From Tragulus kanchil (taxonomy: Eukaryota > Chordata > Mammalia > Artiodactyla > Tragulidae): 64,000 bases of DNA. This document shows positions 46,790-59,774 of this stretch, piece by piece; position 1 is the stretch's first letter, and every line of letters starts with the position of its first letter. The notes under the pieces are model-generated. The model made no database searches and was not told where the DNA came from. It worked only from the letters and a program-made list of their open reading frames with translations. The stretch spans positions 19,175,471 through 19,239,470 of the forward strand of contig JAIOJX010000027.1 of assembly GCA_022376925.1 (NCBI GenBank), in the 5' to 3' direction. Position numbers and translations under genes: made by a program.

Positions 46790-47165
46790 GTGTATCAGTC
46801 AGGATTTTACTAGAGAAACAGAAAAGGAAGTAGAGGTTAAGAGACTTATTTCTGGGAATTAGCTGATATGTTTATAGGGCTGGAAAGGCAAGGCTGGAGG
46901 TTGCAGAACAAGCTGTGGGGAAGGACAGGCTGGGCTTGCAGGCACTCACAGCCCTGTAACCCAGGCAGAAGTCTCTGTTCCTCTGGGCTTTCTCAGTTCG
47001 GCTCCCACAGCTGTGCAACCGTGAGCATCAGGTCCTTCCAGACTCGCCACGGCAATCCCTCTTACTTGCAGTCACCTACTTTTGGGCTTCATCACATCTA
47101 CAAAGTATTTTCATAGCAAGACCTAGAGCCTTTGGCAGCTGAGTAACTGGGCACAATCTAACACT
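46790..47165. mobile_element. Old interspersed repeat, family unassigned
   Basis: It starts 'gtatcagtcaggattttact' and 'agagaaacagaaaaggaagt', then 'ttatttctgggaattagctg', resembling a common mammalian repeat that opens with a similar string. It ends near 'gggcacaatctaacactgac'. The family was not established. Confidence 0.4.
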
Positions 47166-48000
47166 GACCACTTCCATGTGAAATTCAAACCTACCATCGA
47201 CCGTTTAAATCAAAGGAAAATAAATATGACTCATAAAAATCTAAACGTCCATACCACTTTAATAACCTCCTTCCATGAAAATTAAACCCAGCGTTTTGTT
47301 TTAATCTTAATGGAGAAACTTATATAGCTGAAAAGTCAATGTAGCCAGGTCTACAGTTCGCTATAAAATGTCCTGCCTCCCTCACCCCAAATATTATTTT
47401 CCTATATTCAGAACTCTTGTGAGAGCCATATTTGAATAACTTCAACTATACAAAATTGTTCAGATATTTAACTTGATACTTAATTATTTTCTGAATTTTC
47501 AAAACATGCTTACAGGGTAGAAAATGTTATATAAATAATATATACATGCTTTATAGCATTCTTATTATTAAAAAGAAACAATGTTACTTCTTAAAAGAAT
47601 GATGTTTTAAAATAAAGTGTGGTTTAAAATCTGCCAACTGTCAAACACATGAATATATCCTCCTCTGACTTTTTCCTGCATCTTCAAACTTGTTCTTTAC
47701 TGTCCAAAAACTGAGCCGTCTCAGAGAAAGAAGGTGGCACGATGAAGACTCCGTCCCATTTCCCCAGTCACTGTAGATGCTATTGCCATAAATAAGACGT
47801 GACTTGGGACACTATGTCATAGAATGTGGCTAATTTACCTATTTTCACCAAACAGTAATTCATATATTCCTTCATTCTGCAAATGGCTATGAACTGTTTA
47901 TTAGCCAGAAAGGGGTTTAGGCGTTGGCAATAGAAAGATTCTTCTCTTTAAGGTGAAAATAAATAAGAAAGGGAACATGATTTGAGTGAATAAAATAAAA
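47166..48000. other. Unique AT-rich sequence
   Basis: No repeat or coding content is recognised. Confidence 0.5.
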
Positions 48001-48352
48001 ATGGCATTGGAGAAGACCCTTGAGAGTTCCCTGGACAACAAGCAGATCCAGCCCGTCCATCCTAAAGGAAATCAATCCTGAATATTCACTGGAAGGACTG
48101 ATGCTGAAGCTGAAGCTCCAATACTCTGGCCACCTGATGGGAAGAGACGACTCCCTGGAAAAGACCCTGATGCTGGGAAAGACTGCAGGGAGAAAGGGAC
48201 GGCAGAGGACGAGATGGTTAGATAGCATCATTGACTCGATGGACATGAATCCGAGCAAACTCTAGGAAATAGTGGAGGACAGAGGAGCCTAGCACGCTGC
48301 AGCCAGTGGGGTCACTAGGAGCTGGACCTGACTGGCAATTGAACAACAACAA
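48001..48352 (+). mobile_element. BovB / Bov-A 3' fragment
   Basis: 'ggcattggagaagacccttg', 'cctgaatattcactggaagg', 'accctgatgctgggaaagac' and 'tggacatgaatccgagcaaa', with the 'acctgactggcaattgaaca' end, run in the correct BovB 3' order for about 350 bp. 5'-truncated and inactive. Confidence 0.85.
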
Positions 48353-50248
48353 TACGTAAAAGTGATCAAAGAGGTAACCGGAAGACTGCACATCAAGTGA
48401 AATAAACTGTATGTGCATGCATCCTTTTTTCTTACATCTTCAAATATCCAGCGAGAACACATTTTATGAGGTGTCTACACTCCCTGGGAGTAGGAGCTAC
48501 CCAGGAGTGGCTGGAAAACCCAGAGGAGAAACATGAAACATCAGGAATGAAGGGCAGCAAAAACTACGGTAAGCATATCTTCTAACAGGCTACCTGTTTT
48601 TGTGAATTTAAAAATGTGTTTGTTTAAAAGGGACATCTGCCCGCACATTCTGGAATCTCGGGAGGTGGCTTCCTCCTAAAATGTGTAGACTCTCTGTTGC
48701 ACAGCCTTGAGAGGACAGGCACGCTGGCAACTATGTTACATCAAGCACAGTGCAGCAGCTGGGAACACATTCAGATACAGCGTACTGGGGGCACTTTGAG
48801 ATACTTTTGTTATTAAAGAGACCTTGGTTCAGTTTTGAATTCATAAAGACCTTATCAGAGAGATTAGCATTCTGCTGAGCTCCACAGCCTGGTGTGTGGT
48901 TTCCGCTGTGTAGGATGTGGGGGGATTACGCTCACTGCCCCCTCCCTTTTCTTCCCCCTCCTCCTTCATTTTCCATCTCAAGCTCATGATAAGAAAGTGA
49001 GTTTATATGACACAATGCTATCTACTGATAGTGCGCTCCCTGCAGATTCTCTGAGAAATCTGAAGCTGAAGCTTTATTCACTTTAAATAAAACACAGATA
49101 TAAATAAACATAAATGGAGAAAATACTGTGGATTTTTGATAGCAGGAGGAAATCTGAAACACATTAGTAAATAGTTGTGTTCTTACAATCAAATTTGAGG
49201 CATTAAAAAAAATGCATATCCACCCCTCACTCATCCACAAGCACAGATTCATTTTTCTAACAGATCTCTTCCTAGAAAATGGATCTCTCTCTGTGTTCTG
49301 TTCACTGCACGATCAGTCAGGCCTGGCACAAAACAGAGCTCATTAATATTCAGTGAATTAATGAGATGTTTTCAGGCAAATGTAATAACAAGCAGATTCT
49401 TATAGGCTCCTGTTTTTCGGTATGACAGCTGCCAAGAGCTGATCAAGTAAGGGGTGTGAGTTTTGTGGAGTGAAAGGGGCCAGCACTCATCCACTCAAGT
49501 CATAATGTCTATGACGAACAGGACCTCCCAGGTAATAAAGGCATATTTTGAACAGCATACCTAAGAAACAGTCATCACCCCTCCACTTCCACACTTCCAA
49601 GAGAAGTCAGAGAACCTGGAATTTCACTGCACTTTGCCACTAACTTCTGTCATCCTTAGGCAGGTTTCAGCCTCGGTTTCCTCACTAACTAATTAAGAAG
49701 TTTGTAGATTCTTGAAGATTGAAGAAATTGAAGATTCTTTATAGCTCAAGATCACAGCAGCTTCAAAGAGCTCTAGAGTCAAGTGGCAACCATAGGAAAA
49801 AAAAAAAAAAACTACCAAGTGAAACTTTTCTCACTTCACAGTTCTGTCTGCGGACTGGCGACCTCCACCTGCCTCAACACTACTTTGCATTTCTAGAACA
49901 CATAACTTTTAAGTAATGAAGCCAGACATGTCTTTAGAATAAATAATAACAGCCCCTCATTCAACATCTTCGGTGGCTAATCCACAGTGTAGATAAAACA
50001 CAAGCAGGTCAGCAAGAGAACTCAACCATCGACAAAAATATAAATGAAAAGTACAAAGACCATCCTAATTTGTTCTCTGTTTAGAGTAAAAATGAAGATT
50101 AAAGTTCAGTGATTTATTTTTTCTTTTTTGATAGGTAAAAGAATGGATTTATTCAGGTTCAGAGAAAGCACACTCCATAGACAGAGTGTGGGCCATGGAA
50201 GAACGAATCCAGTGGCCAGTTTTCTCTTCTTTTAAAAGAAAGCCCTGA
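48353..50248. other. Unique non-coding sequence
   Basis: About 49310-49460 is repeat-free with TTAATATT/GAATTAATGA cores and may be a conserved element. About 49620-49700 resembles reverse-strand MIR ('ttaggcaggtttcagcctcg', 'gtttcctcactaac'). An A-run lies near 49797. Nothing coding is seen. Confidence 0.4.
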
Positions 50249-52424
50249 AGCACTAATCCCTGTTTAGAAACGCACTCCAGCTTTGGAGTTTATTCGGCAC
50301 TTGCTACGGTTTTCCATATAACTGCCACCCAGGCGAGGGTGTCTCAAAATAATGGAAGTTCTAATAAAATCTGAGAGGAAAAACTCTCCCAGACAGGTTC
50401 TACCGACAAATCCCCCATAGACATCCGTTTGTTTCTAGAAATGGCATTCGAGCCACCCAGAGCGGGACAGGAAAACTTGTACAGACTCCTGTTCATTGTG
50501 AGCACTTAAAACCTCGCCACCAAATGTAGGTTTTGACTCTCTGCCCAGCACAGCTTTGAAAGTTTTGCCATGAAGTCCTAATTGCTAAGTAAATGTTCAC
50601 TCCATATTTCTCCACAAAGGAGAGAAAGATTAAAAAAAAAAAAATAGAGAAGAGAAAGTGGGAGAAACCATACGTCACTCTGTTAGGGAAAATACACATT
50701 CTAGTTGAATTCTTAGGCTTAAAATTATTACCCCTGCCCACAAAATGGATAATTTATTTAAAAAAAAAAAAGACACTTTCTGTGTCTCTAGGATTTTTCA
50801 TAAAAACGCCACCCCCTCCGGTCACGCAGCCTACCCTCCCAAAGCCCACCCTGCACTTTATGAGTGAGATGCCTTCCGAGTCAGTCAAGTCTGCTGAAAG
50901 GAAGGGTCCAAAACTCCCCTGCTATTTTGTGAGCTGTGTCAGCTTTAATTCTGATTGGAAGGAAGCTTTGTTTCCAGCCAGAAGTGGTGATTCTGGATCC
51001 CCCGAGACTCTGTTCAACTCAAGATGGACACGAGCAAATGGAGGGTTTGGGCCTTTCCATGAGGGTATCTTAGGAGGCAAAGGTAATGAACAGGTAGCTG
51101 GAATCCAAGCCGTGTGTACCCTATGGATATTCACGCAATAAGTGTTCTACTGTGATGAATTTAGTATAAAAAGCCCATGAGGGAATCAACGCTGAGTATT
51201 CATTGGAAGGACTGATGCTGAAGTTCTACTATTTTGGCCACTGGATGCAAAGAGCCGACTCATTGGAGAAGACCCTGATGCTGGGAAACCCTGAAGGCAG
51301 GCGGAAAAGAGTGTGAGGAGGATGGATGGTTGGAGCACTAATCCCTGTTTAGAAACGCACTCCAGCTTTGGAGTTTATTCGGCACTTGCTACGGTTTTCC
51401 ATATAACTGCCACCCAGGCGAGGGTGTCTCAAAATAATGGAAGTTCTAATAAAATCTGAGAGGAAAAACTCTCCCAGACAGGTTCTACCGACAAATCCCC
51501 CATAGACATCCGTTTGTTTCTAGAAATGGCATTCGAGCCACCCAGAGCGGGACAGGAAAACTTGTACAGACTCCTGTTCATTGTGAGCACTTAAAACCTC
51601 GCCACCAAATGTAGGTTTTGACTCTCTGCCCAGCACAGCTTTGAAAGTTTTGCCATGAAGTCCTAATTGCTAAGTAAATGTTCACTCCATATTTCTCCAC
51701 AAAGGAGAGAAAGATTAAAAAAAAAAAAATAGAGAAGAGAAAGTGGGAGAAACCATACGTCACTCTGTTAGGGAAAATACACATTCTAGTTGAATTCTTA
51801 GGCTTAAAATTATTACCCCTGCCCACAAAATGGATAATTTATTTAAAAAAAAAAAGACACTTTCTGTGTCTCTAGGATTTTTCATAAAAACGCCACCCCC
51901 TCCGGTCACGCAGCCTACCCTCCCAAAGCCCACCCTGCACTTTATGAGTGAGATGCCTTCCGAGTCAGTCAAGTCTGCTGAAAGGAAGGGTCCAAAACTC
52001 CCCTGCTATTTTGTGAGCTGTGTCAGCTTTAATTCTGATTGGAAGGAAGCTTTGTTTCCAGCCAGAAGTGGTGATTCTGGATCCCCCGAGACTCTGTTCA
52101 ACTCAAGATGGACACGAGCAAATGGAGGGTTTGGGCCTTTCCATGAGGGTATCTTAGGAGGCAAAGGTAATGAACAGGTAGCTGGAATACAAGCCGTGTG
52201 TACACTATGAATATTCACGCAATAAGTGTTCTACTCGTGATGAATTTAGTATAAAAAAAAGCCCATGAGGGAATCAACGCTGAGTATTCATTGGAAGGAC
52301 TGATGCTGAAGTTCTACTATTTTGGCCACTGGATGCAAAGAGCCGACTCATTGGAGAAGACCCTGATGCTGGGAAACACTGAAGGCAGGAGGAAAAGAGT
52401 GTGACGGAGGATGAGATGGTTGGA
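50249..52424. repeat. Tandem duplication D13, unit 1085-1086 bp
   Basis: 'agcactaatccctgtttag' at 50249 recurs at 51334. Copy differences include an A-run ('tataaaaagccc' versus 'tataaaaaaaagccc') and 'gtgtgaggaggatgg' versus 'gtgtgacggaggatgag'. Copy 1 stops inside a Bov-A element that is complete in copy 2. Confidence 0.95.
51180..51333 (+). mobile_element. Bov-A2-like SINE truncated at the D13 junction
   Basis: 'gctgagtattcattggaagg', 'actgatgctgaagttctact' and 'accctgatgctgggaaaccc' mark a BovB-derived Bov-A element, cut at 'gatggttgga', exactly where copy 2 of D13 begins. Confidence 0.85.
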
Positions 52425-52555
52425 TGGCATCACCGACTCACTGGACACGGGAGCAAACTCTGGGAGAGGGGAGAACTGAGGAGCCTGGCGTGCTGCAGTC
52501 CCTGGGGTCAGAAAGAGTCAGACACAACTTAGCGACTGAATGACAACAACAAACA
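52262..52555 (+). mobile_element. Bov-A2-like / BovB 3' fragment, complete end
   Basis: Same insertion as 51180 but continuing through 'ggcatcaccgactcactgga', 'gaggagcctggcgtgctgca' and 'gtcagacacaacttagcgac' to the 'aatgacaacaaca' tail. Confidence 0.9.
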
Positions 52556-52817
52556 ACATAAGCAACAATGTAACAGTAAATCAGTCATTTGAAACCTGAC
52601 TTCTTCTCTAGGTGTTACACTCTGAATACCATGTAATACTTTCACTTTGACCAAGGTTTCAGAAATCTTGTTCACATGGCCTTTTGGACTGCATCGTCCT
52701 CTGCCGTGGAAGCCGAGCTGTGCACTGCGGAAGGCTTCGCCGGGTCCGAGGTCTCCACCCAGGAGACGTCAGTAGCCTTCCTGGCACACCTGTGGTGGCC
52801 AGCAATGTCCGTCTGTT
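52556..52817. other. Unique sequence
   Basis: Short single-copy spacer with slightly raised CpG at 52700-52760. Nothing is named. Confidence 0.5.
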
Positions 52818-53022
52818 CTTGTTGAATGGCTAACCTGTGTCTGACTGTGAGATCCCTGGACTATAGGCCGCCAGGCTTCTCTCTCCAGGGGATTTCCCAG
52901 GCAAGAATACCGCAGTAGGTCGCCATTTCCTCCTCCGGGGCTCTTCCCAGACCAGGGATTGAACCCATGTCTCTTGCATTGTCAGGCAGGTTCTCTACCA
53001 CTGAGCCACCAAGGGAGCCCCC
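52818..53022 (-). mobile_element. Bov-tA SINE
   Basis: Antisense marks 'cccaggcaagaataccgcag', 'gaccagggattgaacccatg' and the head complement 'gagccaccaagggagccccc'. Confidence 0.88.
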
Positions 53023-54318
53023 AAATGTATGTGGATGTTGTCAGATGTCCCCTGAGGGACAGGTGCACTCCCAGCAGAGAATAAGTGGTTATGGAATAAC
53101 TTGATTATGTAAATTGATTAGGGAGGAAGTCAAAAAAAAAAAAAAAACACATATTTTTTCCCCTGTAGAGGATCATGGGGGAGGTATAAGCAATGATGTT
53201 CTTCCTAAGTATCTCATCTCGGTAACTAAATGGTCTGTGTGATATCAATTGATGAGCCATTTCCTGAAGGCAGCCCCAAGGTCTACTAGTAATGCCGCAG
53301 CAGTAGGGGTAGGGAAGGGGACAGAGAAAGGGACAATTTCCCTGAGTGTCCCAAGGATAGACAATGCCCAAGGCAAGTGACTGACAGGCTATAAGGGTCT
53401 TCTCAGGAGCTGTCTTGCCAATACTCTCTGGTGGACTCAGGGAGCCAACAAGAAAAGCAGAGTTGTGGTCACAGCTGTGTCCATAGACAGAGCCTGACTA
53501 GGTGGTGTGCCTTCTGCTCTTTCTCAAACACTCCATGAGAAAGAGATGGGCCCAAGAGCATACACTACAGCTAGAATGCTTAGAAGACGAGTGATAGTAC
53601 GGACCCTGGGTGAGGACTGGGGCGAAAGCTCCCCACTACTCGTGACTTATCTCTTGAATCTTCCTGAAACAGAGAAAACAGCAGTCCATGTAGAGTCTAC
53701 AAATAGTTACAGAAATCTAAGCTCCTTTTCAAGAGAGGAAAAAAAAGAAGACATTCTCTGGAGAAAACATGATCTTTTCCCCATGTTTGAGTTGTCAGTT
53801 TTGACAAGAAGGATACAAGCTAATTAAATTTCTGTTAATTTATTTTGTCTGATTCAGCGACTGCCTGTCACACAAATCCCTCAATAGGTAAGATTTCTCT
53901 CTGCTATAAACTTCCTTCTCTTTCTGTGCAATGCCATTAGGCAAACGCACCAAAAGTGGGCCTGTTACACTCAAATAAACACGGGAAGCACTTAAACTCG
54001 ATCCTCCCTCCATACCTCAGCGCCTCGTGTCTGTTTTGAGGGGACCAAAGTCTTCCCAGCTTATAAATCTCCAGTCAGCACCACTACCCTTTAAGAAGCA
54101 AAAGCGTTCGTGCCGATAAAACACAAAGAGGAATTTAGGAGACTAATGGTAGATAAAGCAGAGGAGTACAGCACATTCAGGCTCGCCTTGAAATTCCCGA
54201 GGAATATGATCTCACATCATTTCTCTTTGAATTAAAATTTAAGAATATTCTGAAATCACTTCAATCCTAGTTATCGAGAATGATGAAAACCTCTTCTGTT
54301 TTTTCCCTCTCATCAAGC
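53023..54318. other. Unique non-coding sequence
   Basis: Single copy, with an A-run near 53132. A 106-codon plus-strand frame (53507-53827) has no recognisable domain and is not called. Confidence 0.5.
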
Positions 54319-54531
54319 TGCTGTTGTTCAGTCACTAAGTCACATCTGACTCCTCTGCGACCCCAGGGACTGTGGCCCACCAGGCTCCTCTGTCCATGGG
54401 ATGCTCCAGGCAAGAGCACTGGAGTGGGTAGCCATGCCCTCCTCCAGGGAGTCTTCCCAACCCAGGGATTGAACTCGGGTCTCCTGCACGGCAGGCAGAT
54501 TCTTTACCATCTGAGCCACCAGGGAAGCCCC
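54319..54531 (-). mobile_element. Bov-tA SINE, well preserved
   Basis: 'gctgttgttcagtcactaag', 'ctgcgaccccagggactgtg', 'cccagggattgaactcgggt' and 'gagccaccagggaagccccc' give a near-complete antisense copy, one of the least diverged in the window. Confidence 0.92.
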
Positions 54532-56098
54532 CCAAAATGGCAGATACCAGACTGAAAAATCAACAGAGCTCAGTCTTCGGCCTGATCACATGACTGTTAG
54601 AGGTGACTCTGGGGTAATCAGTGAATAAGTATTTGATTTCTTGACATTTGTGCCACACTTGTGATTTAAATTGAAATAGAGTGTCACCGCACCATGCCTT
54701 CCCGTCCCTTTCTGCACAGAAGATCAGCCCTTCCCTCCTGCCTCACTGCTCCCCTCAGACCTCGCGCTTCTCTCCTAGATGCTGTGCTTCACAGCCATGC
54801 ACTCACTATCCCACTGTTCACAGCTGTTTTCGCTGAATAGAATAATTTAAGACAGAGTAAAAAATGTTCCACTCACTGCCAACCATAAATACACCGACAC
54901 ATTCATGTCTGTACTTGTCTGGCTGTACTGATTTCCATGTTCAGGGATACCATATCAACCTTAATTTTTATCATGCTTATGAATCTTCTTTTTAATTTCA
55001 TATAAACAGGAAAACTGGGTGATAAGCTTTGGGGGCCTTTGGGCACGCTTTTAGAAAACGAGGTTGAGCATTTCAGTTGAGGGAGGTAAAGCAAGCCTGC
55101 GATGTTCATTCCAGCAACCGAATTGTTCGGAAACACTTCAGAAGTTTCTTTGTTTGAGGTTAGTCACTTTGGAGGAACTTCAGATTCAAAGAACCCGTTA
55201 ATACCAAGACAGGCTTTGGTACGTCGGCATGCGTGCTGTGGGCACTGCTGCACGAAGCGGCCACCTGTCTGAACGCTTCTCGGCGGCGGAGCCCTCACGT
55301 ACGTGACTTCACACTCACAGGCGCTCTTCCCTCCTCCTCACACCTCACTTCTCTTCTCCCATCCCTGTGGCTGGAGTTTACGGACAGAACACCCGGCACG
55401 TTCCCTCCACTCACACTGCACCTCCCGGGACAAGTCACTACAGAGCAGCCCAAGACCAAAGAGCTGACATCTCAGACACACGGAGTCGTCCTGGGATAGT
55501 CACTGCTTCGCCAGTGCTGCAGGAAGCAGGACGCCCGCCAGTCCTCTAAGCACATTCCAGGGGAAGGCCGGATACTCGGCATCCCTTTACGTCCAGAGTT
55601 GTTGGTGGATCCAGCCATCTGAGAGTACAGTATGCCCCAGACTTTGCAAGAGATAGAAAATAAGGTGCTCCGCACAATCACCGAATAAGCACGCCAAGCT
55701 TGCTACAATCCTATTGGATGATGGTAGAGTCTCCATTTGACCAAAACCAGCCTGGGGAGAAGACCCCCTGGGCCCATGGAGGTGGGCAGCAAACAGGGCA
55801 GAAGACCAGCTCTCCATGACTACTCGGGAACCTCAGAGGTGGGGCGGGGGGAGGTCCACCATCTTCCAAAGAGGGTCAGGCCCACTGCTTTACAAAACAA
55901 ACTTCCAGAAGAGCACAAGTGACATACAGCTTTCCCTGTCAGCAGGCTCCCGTCCGTCCAGAAGCAGACAGCATGCAGGGGGCAGATGGGCTCAGATGGT
56001 GAGCTCCAAAATACGAGGAGGCTTGGGGCAGGGTTTAGAGCGGAGGCGTCTCTGCTTTAGTCACTGGGTCGTCCAAGTCTGGGGAAACGCAGATTACA
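54532..56098. other. Unique non-coding sequence
   Basis: No repeat is recognised. Moderately GC-rich with some CpG at 55240-55500. Frames of up to 88 codons are not supported as coding, and a 164-codon frame starting at 55816 crosses the D14 edge without recognisable domains. Confidence 0.45.
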
Positions 56099-58386
56099 TG
56101 ACATGTGTAATCTTCATTTCCTCTCTGAGCTCGGGCAGACCCCAGTGCTCTTACGACAGCTGTCCAGGGGGAGGCTCACGTCCATTCCAGACCAGAAAGA
56201 CCAAGCTGCTGCACGGGATACGCTGGCATGGCTCGACCATGCAGAGTTTTCTGCAGTTTGCTGGGAGAGAAAAAAACTGCCCAGTCTCCTTGGAGAGCCT
56301 GCAAAGATGAGCCAGATCGGGGTCCTCGGTCTGGGCACATAATGGATCGTATCTCAGGTTCATAGTCTACTGATTCCCCCACCCCACCCCAGGGGCTGTA
56401 AATGTTCAGTAAATTAGCCTCCAATGTGATTAGTCACTTCATAAGTGGCCTTTTTGGGGGAAATCTGCCAGGACAACTGTTGAGTGATGTCTCAATTTAT
56501 GGCCCAAGGGGGACACGGCATCGCTGGTAATGCCATTAAGTGGAGAAAGACGAGTGTAAATGTACCATTTTCTCCTTCCACTGGTAACTTTAAAATGTTT
56601 TTAAATATTGTTGGCCCCATCGTCAAGGTATTACTGCTTGCCCATGGAGGAAGAGATGGGGGCTCCGGCGGAAACGAGGAGAACCCTTAAATGGGGCTCC
56701 TCGAATTTCTTCACTTTTACTGCATAAGATGCTTTTTTCACTCTCTCTTGTATGGAGAAAAAAATAACATTCTGCTTTCAAAACTTGGCTTCTGCAGTAA
56801 AGGTTACAAAGATTTAATAAAGATTTCATAAAGTTCATATGTGGCTGGTGGAGGGAATGACCGTGCGGGGCACAGGGCGCGGCCCAAGGAGATGACCGTC
56901 CCCCACGCTCGGCCCGCTGCGGCAGGGACCTGAAGTCCACGGGGCGCTCCAGGCGGGATCTGGGAGGCCTGGTGAGCTCTCACAGGATGAAACTGTGAGG
57001 AGCATCTTCTATGTTCCTGTTTTAACCCCATTCCTGCCCGTTGGCCTCTCAGCTCTTCCCCAGCAAAACAGAAACAAGTGAGCACAGGACCTTGAGGTGG
57101 GGCCTAACAACATTCTAGGCTGCACTCAGTCTCATCCTAAAGGCTATGGATTGGCTCACAGGCAAAACAAAGTCCCCATTGCCTCAAGTGGTCCAAATAA
57201 AGAGCATAACTTGCCAGAGCATTCTCAAGAAAGGGCGAGCCCCTTTAGAAACCATTTGACATGTGTAATCTTCATTTCCTCTCTGAGCTTGGGCAGACCC
57301 CAGTGCTCCGACAGCTGTCCAGGGGGAGGCTCACGTCCATTCCAGACCAGAAAGACCAAGCTGCTGCACGGGATACGCTGGCATGGCTCGACCATGCAGA
57401 GTTTTCTGCAGTTTGCTGGGAGAGAAAAAAACTGCCCAGTCTCCTTGGAGAGCCTGCAAAGATGAGCCAGATCGGGGTCCTCGGTCTGGGCACATAATGG
57501 ATCGTATCTCAGGTTCATAGTCTACTGATTCCCCCACCCCACCCCAGGGGCTGTAAATGTTCAGTAAATTAGCCTCCAATGTGATTAGTCACTTCATAAG
57601 TGGCCTTTTTGGGGGAAATCTGCCAGGACAACTGTTGAGTGATGTCTCAATTTATGGCCCAAGGGGGACACGGCATCGCTGGTAATGCCATTAAGTGGAG
57701 AAAGACGAGTGTAAATGTACCATTTTCTCCTTCCACTGGTAACTTTAAAATGTTTTTAAATATTGTTGGCCCCATCGTCAAGGTATTACTGCTTGCCCAT
57801 GGAGGAAGAGATGGGGGCTCCGGAGGAAAAGAGGAGAACCCTTAAATGGGGCTCCTCGAATTTCTTCACTTTTACTGCATAAGATGCTTTTTTCACTCTC
57901 TCTTGTATGGAGAAAAAAATAACATTCTGCTTTCAAAACTTGGCTTCTGCAGTAAAGGTTACAAAGATTTAATAAAGATTTCATAAAGTTCATATGTGGC
58001 TGGTGGAGGGAATGACCGTGCGGGGCACAGGGCGCGGCCCAAGGAGATGACCGTCCCCCACGCTCGGCCCGCTGCGGCAGGGACCTGAAGTCCACGGGGC
58101 GCTCCAGGCGGGATCTGGGAGGCCTGGTGAGCTCTCACAGGATGAAACTGTGAGGAGCATCTTCTATGTTCCTGTTTTAACCCCATTCCTGCCCGTTGGC
58201 CTCTCAGCTCTTCCCCAGCAAAACAGAAACAAGTGAGCACAGGACCTTGAGGTGGGGCCTAACAACATTCTAGGCTGCACTCAGTCTCATCCTAAAGGCT
58301 ATGGATTGGCTCACAGGCAAAAACAAAGTCCCCATTGCCTCAAGTGGTCCAAATAAAGAGCATAACTTGCCAGAGCATTCTCAAGA
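56099..58386. repeat. Tandem duplication D14, unit 1155-1158 bp
   Basis: 'tgacatgtgtaatcttcatt' at 56099 recurs at 57257, the longest unit in the window. Differences: 'gctcttacgacagc' versus 'gctccgacagc', and 'ggcggaaacgagg' versus 'ggaggaaaagagg'. Copy 1 ends in a short unmatched tract (57231-57256). The unit is repeat-free and includes the possible conserved block at 56400-56850. Confidence 0.95.
56400..56850. other. Repeat-free block, candidate conserved non-coding element (also about 57555-58005)
   Basis: No transposon similarity, with runs such as 'caatgtgattagtcacttca', 'aatgccattaagtggagaaa' and 'gatttaataaagatttcata'. Minus-strand frames are short. Nothing indicates an exon. Function is inference. 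Confidence 0.35.
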
Positions 58387-58485
58387 CATCCTCAGATTAA
58401 CTGGAGGAGAGTGCAGACTTCCTCAGACCCTGCCCTGCCTAGAGGTGCGAGCCCAGAGCCCTCCTGCCACTGTTCAGCCCTGCCG

Positions 58486-58686
58486 TATGGCTGAGCGCGT
58501 CTGACTCTCTGCGACCCCATGCACTGTAACCCACCAAGCTCCTCTGCTCATGGAACTCTCCAGGCAAGAACACTGGAGTGCGTAGCCATTCCAATCTTCT
58601 CCAAGGGATCCTCCCAAACCAGGGATCGAACCCAGAACTCCTGCATTACAGGCAGATTCTTCACCAACTGTGCCACCAATGACGCC
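58486..58686 (-). mobile_element. Bov-tA SINE, copy 1 of D15
   Basis: 'ctctctgcgaccccatgcac', 'caggcaagaacactggagtg', 'ccagggatcgaacccagaac' and the decayed head complement 'gtgccaccaatgacgccc'. Confidence 0.87.
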
Positions 58687-59029
58687 CTTTATTTATGTTG
58701 AACTTAGTTCACCATCTAACCACTGACAGACATTTCTGACTGTCACGCTCCCTTAGAGCATGTCTTTAGTAACAGACTCTGAGCACGTGTAGTAAAGACA
58801 GGAGAAACTACCAAGACGGGTCTAGAGCTGCTCACGTCCACCAGGAAGCTGACCTGGTTACAAGGAGGAGGTGGGAGATGAGCACGGAGTGCCAGCACAA
58901 GGGGGACAGTGCAGTGTAGGGGCAAGACACGTATTCCAGAAATGACCTGCAAACCCAGTTCCTCAGCTCCTGCTTCCTGGTACCCAGGTCTTACTCGTTC
59001 TGGATTATATACAACAGCGCATCTGTTTC

Positions 59030-59165
59030 CCACTTGACCCTCACAGTCTATGGGAGAGATGGGCAGGGCAGAGATTACGATCTTCATTTTACAGTTAAGA
59101 GGCTAACACAAGGCCAAAGTCCCATGGCTTGTAGGTGATGAAGTGGGGTGAGAGTTTCAGTCTCG
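59030..59165 (+). mobile_element. MIR-like fragment (also 60116-60251)
   Basis: 'gatcttcattttacagttaa', 'gaggctaacacaaggccaaa' and 'gtcccatggcttgtaggtga' follow the order of the MIR 3' half. Diverged. The second copy is due to D15. Confidence 0.55.
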
Positions 59166-59218
59166 GGACAATGAGGAGGCAGGTGGTTTTTCCCACAATC
59201 TAGTTGTTTGTTTGTTTT

Positions 59219-59416
59219 CTTTTTTTTTTTAATTTTAGCCTCTTTTATTGATTATTTATTTATTTATTTCCATCCCTCTTTGTCTTTGGCCTGTGTGGGC
59301 CTCCCATCGCAGTGGCCTCTCTTGTTGCAGAGCACCGGCTCTGGGTGCATGAGCTCCAGAGCGCTGGCTCGTAATTGGACTCACCAGTCCAGTCGCTCTG
59401 CGGCACGTGGGTTCTT
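59219..59416 (-). mobile_element. CHR-2-like SINE cut by the D15 junction
   Basis: T-run and TTTA units at the left (its A-rich tail), then 'ggcctgtgtgggcctcccat' and 'gcagagcaccggctctgggt'. It ends abruptly at 59416, lacking the head found at 60506-60579. Confidence 0.85.
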
Positions 59417-59571
59417 CCCATTGCCTCAAGTGGTCCAAATAAAGAGCATAACTTGCCAGAGCATTCTCAAGACATCCTCAGATTAACTGGAGGAGAGTGC
59501 AGACTTCCTCAGACCCTGCCCTGCCTAGAGGTGCGAGCCCAGAGCCCTCCTGCCACTGTTCAGCCCTGCCG

Positions 59572-59774
59572 TATGGCTGAGCGCGTCTGACTCTCTGCGA
59601 CCCCATGCACTGTAACCCACCAAGCTCCTCTGCTCATGGAACTCTCCAGGCAAGAACACTGGAGTGCGTAGCCATTCCAATCTTCTCCAAGGGATCCTCC
59701 CAAACCAGGGATCGAACCCAGAACTCCTGCATTACAGGCAGATTCTTCACCAACTGTGCCACCAATGACGCCCC
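59572..59774 (-). mobile_element. Bov-tA SINE, copy 2 of D15
   Basis: Same element as 58486-58686, with one extra C at its head end ('gacgcccctttat'). Confidence 0.87.

Noticed and set aside
46150..47165. An intact endogenous retrovirus
   Set aside because: Only LTR-like and old-repeat fragments are seen. No gag, pol or env coding stretch is present anywhere in the window.
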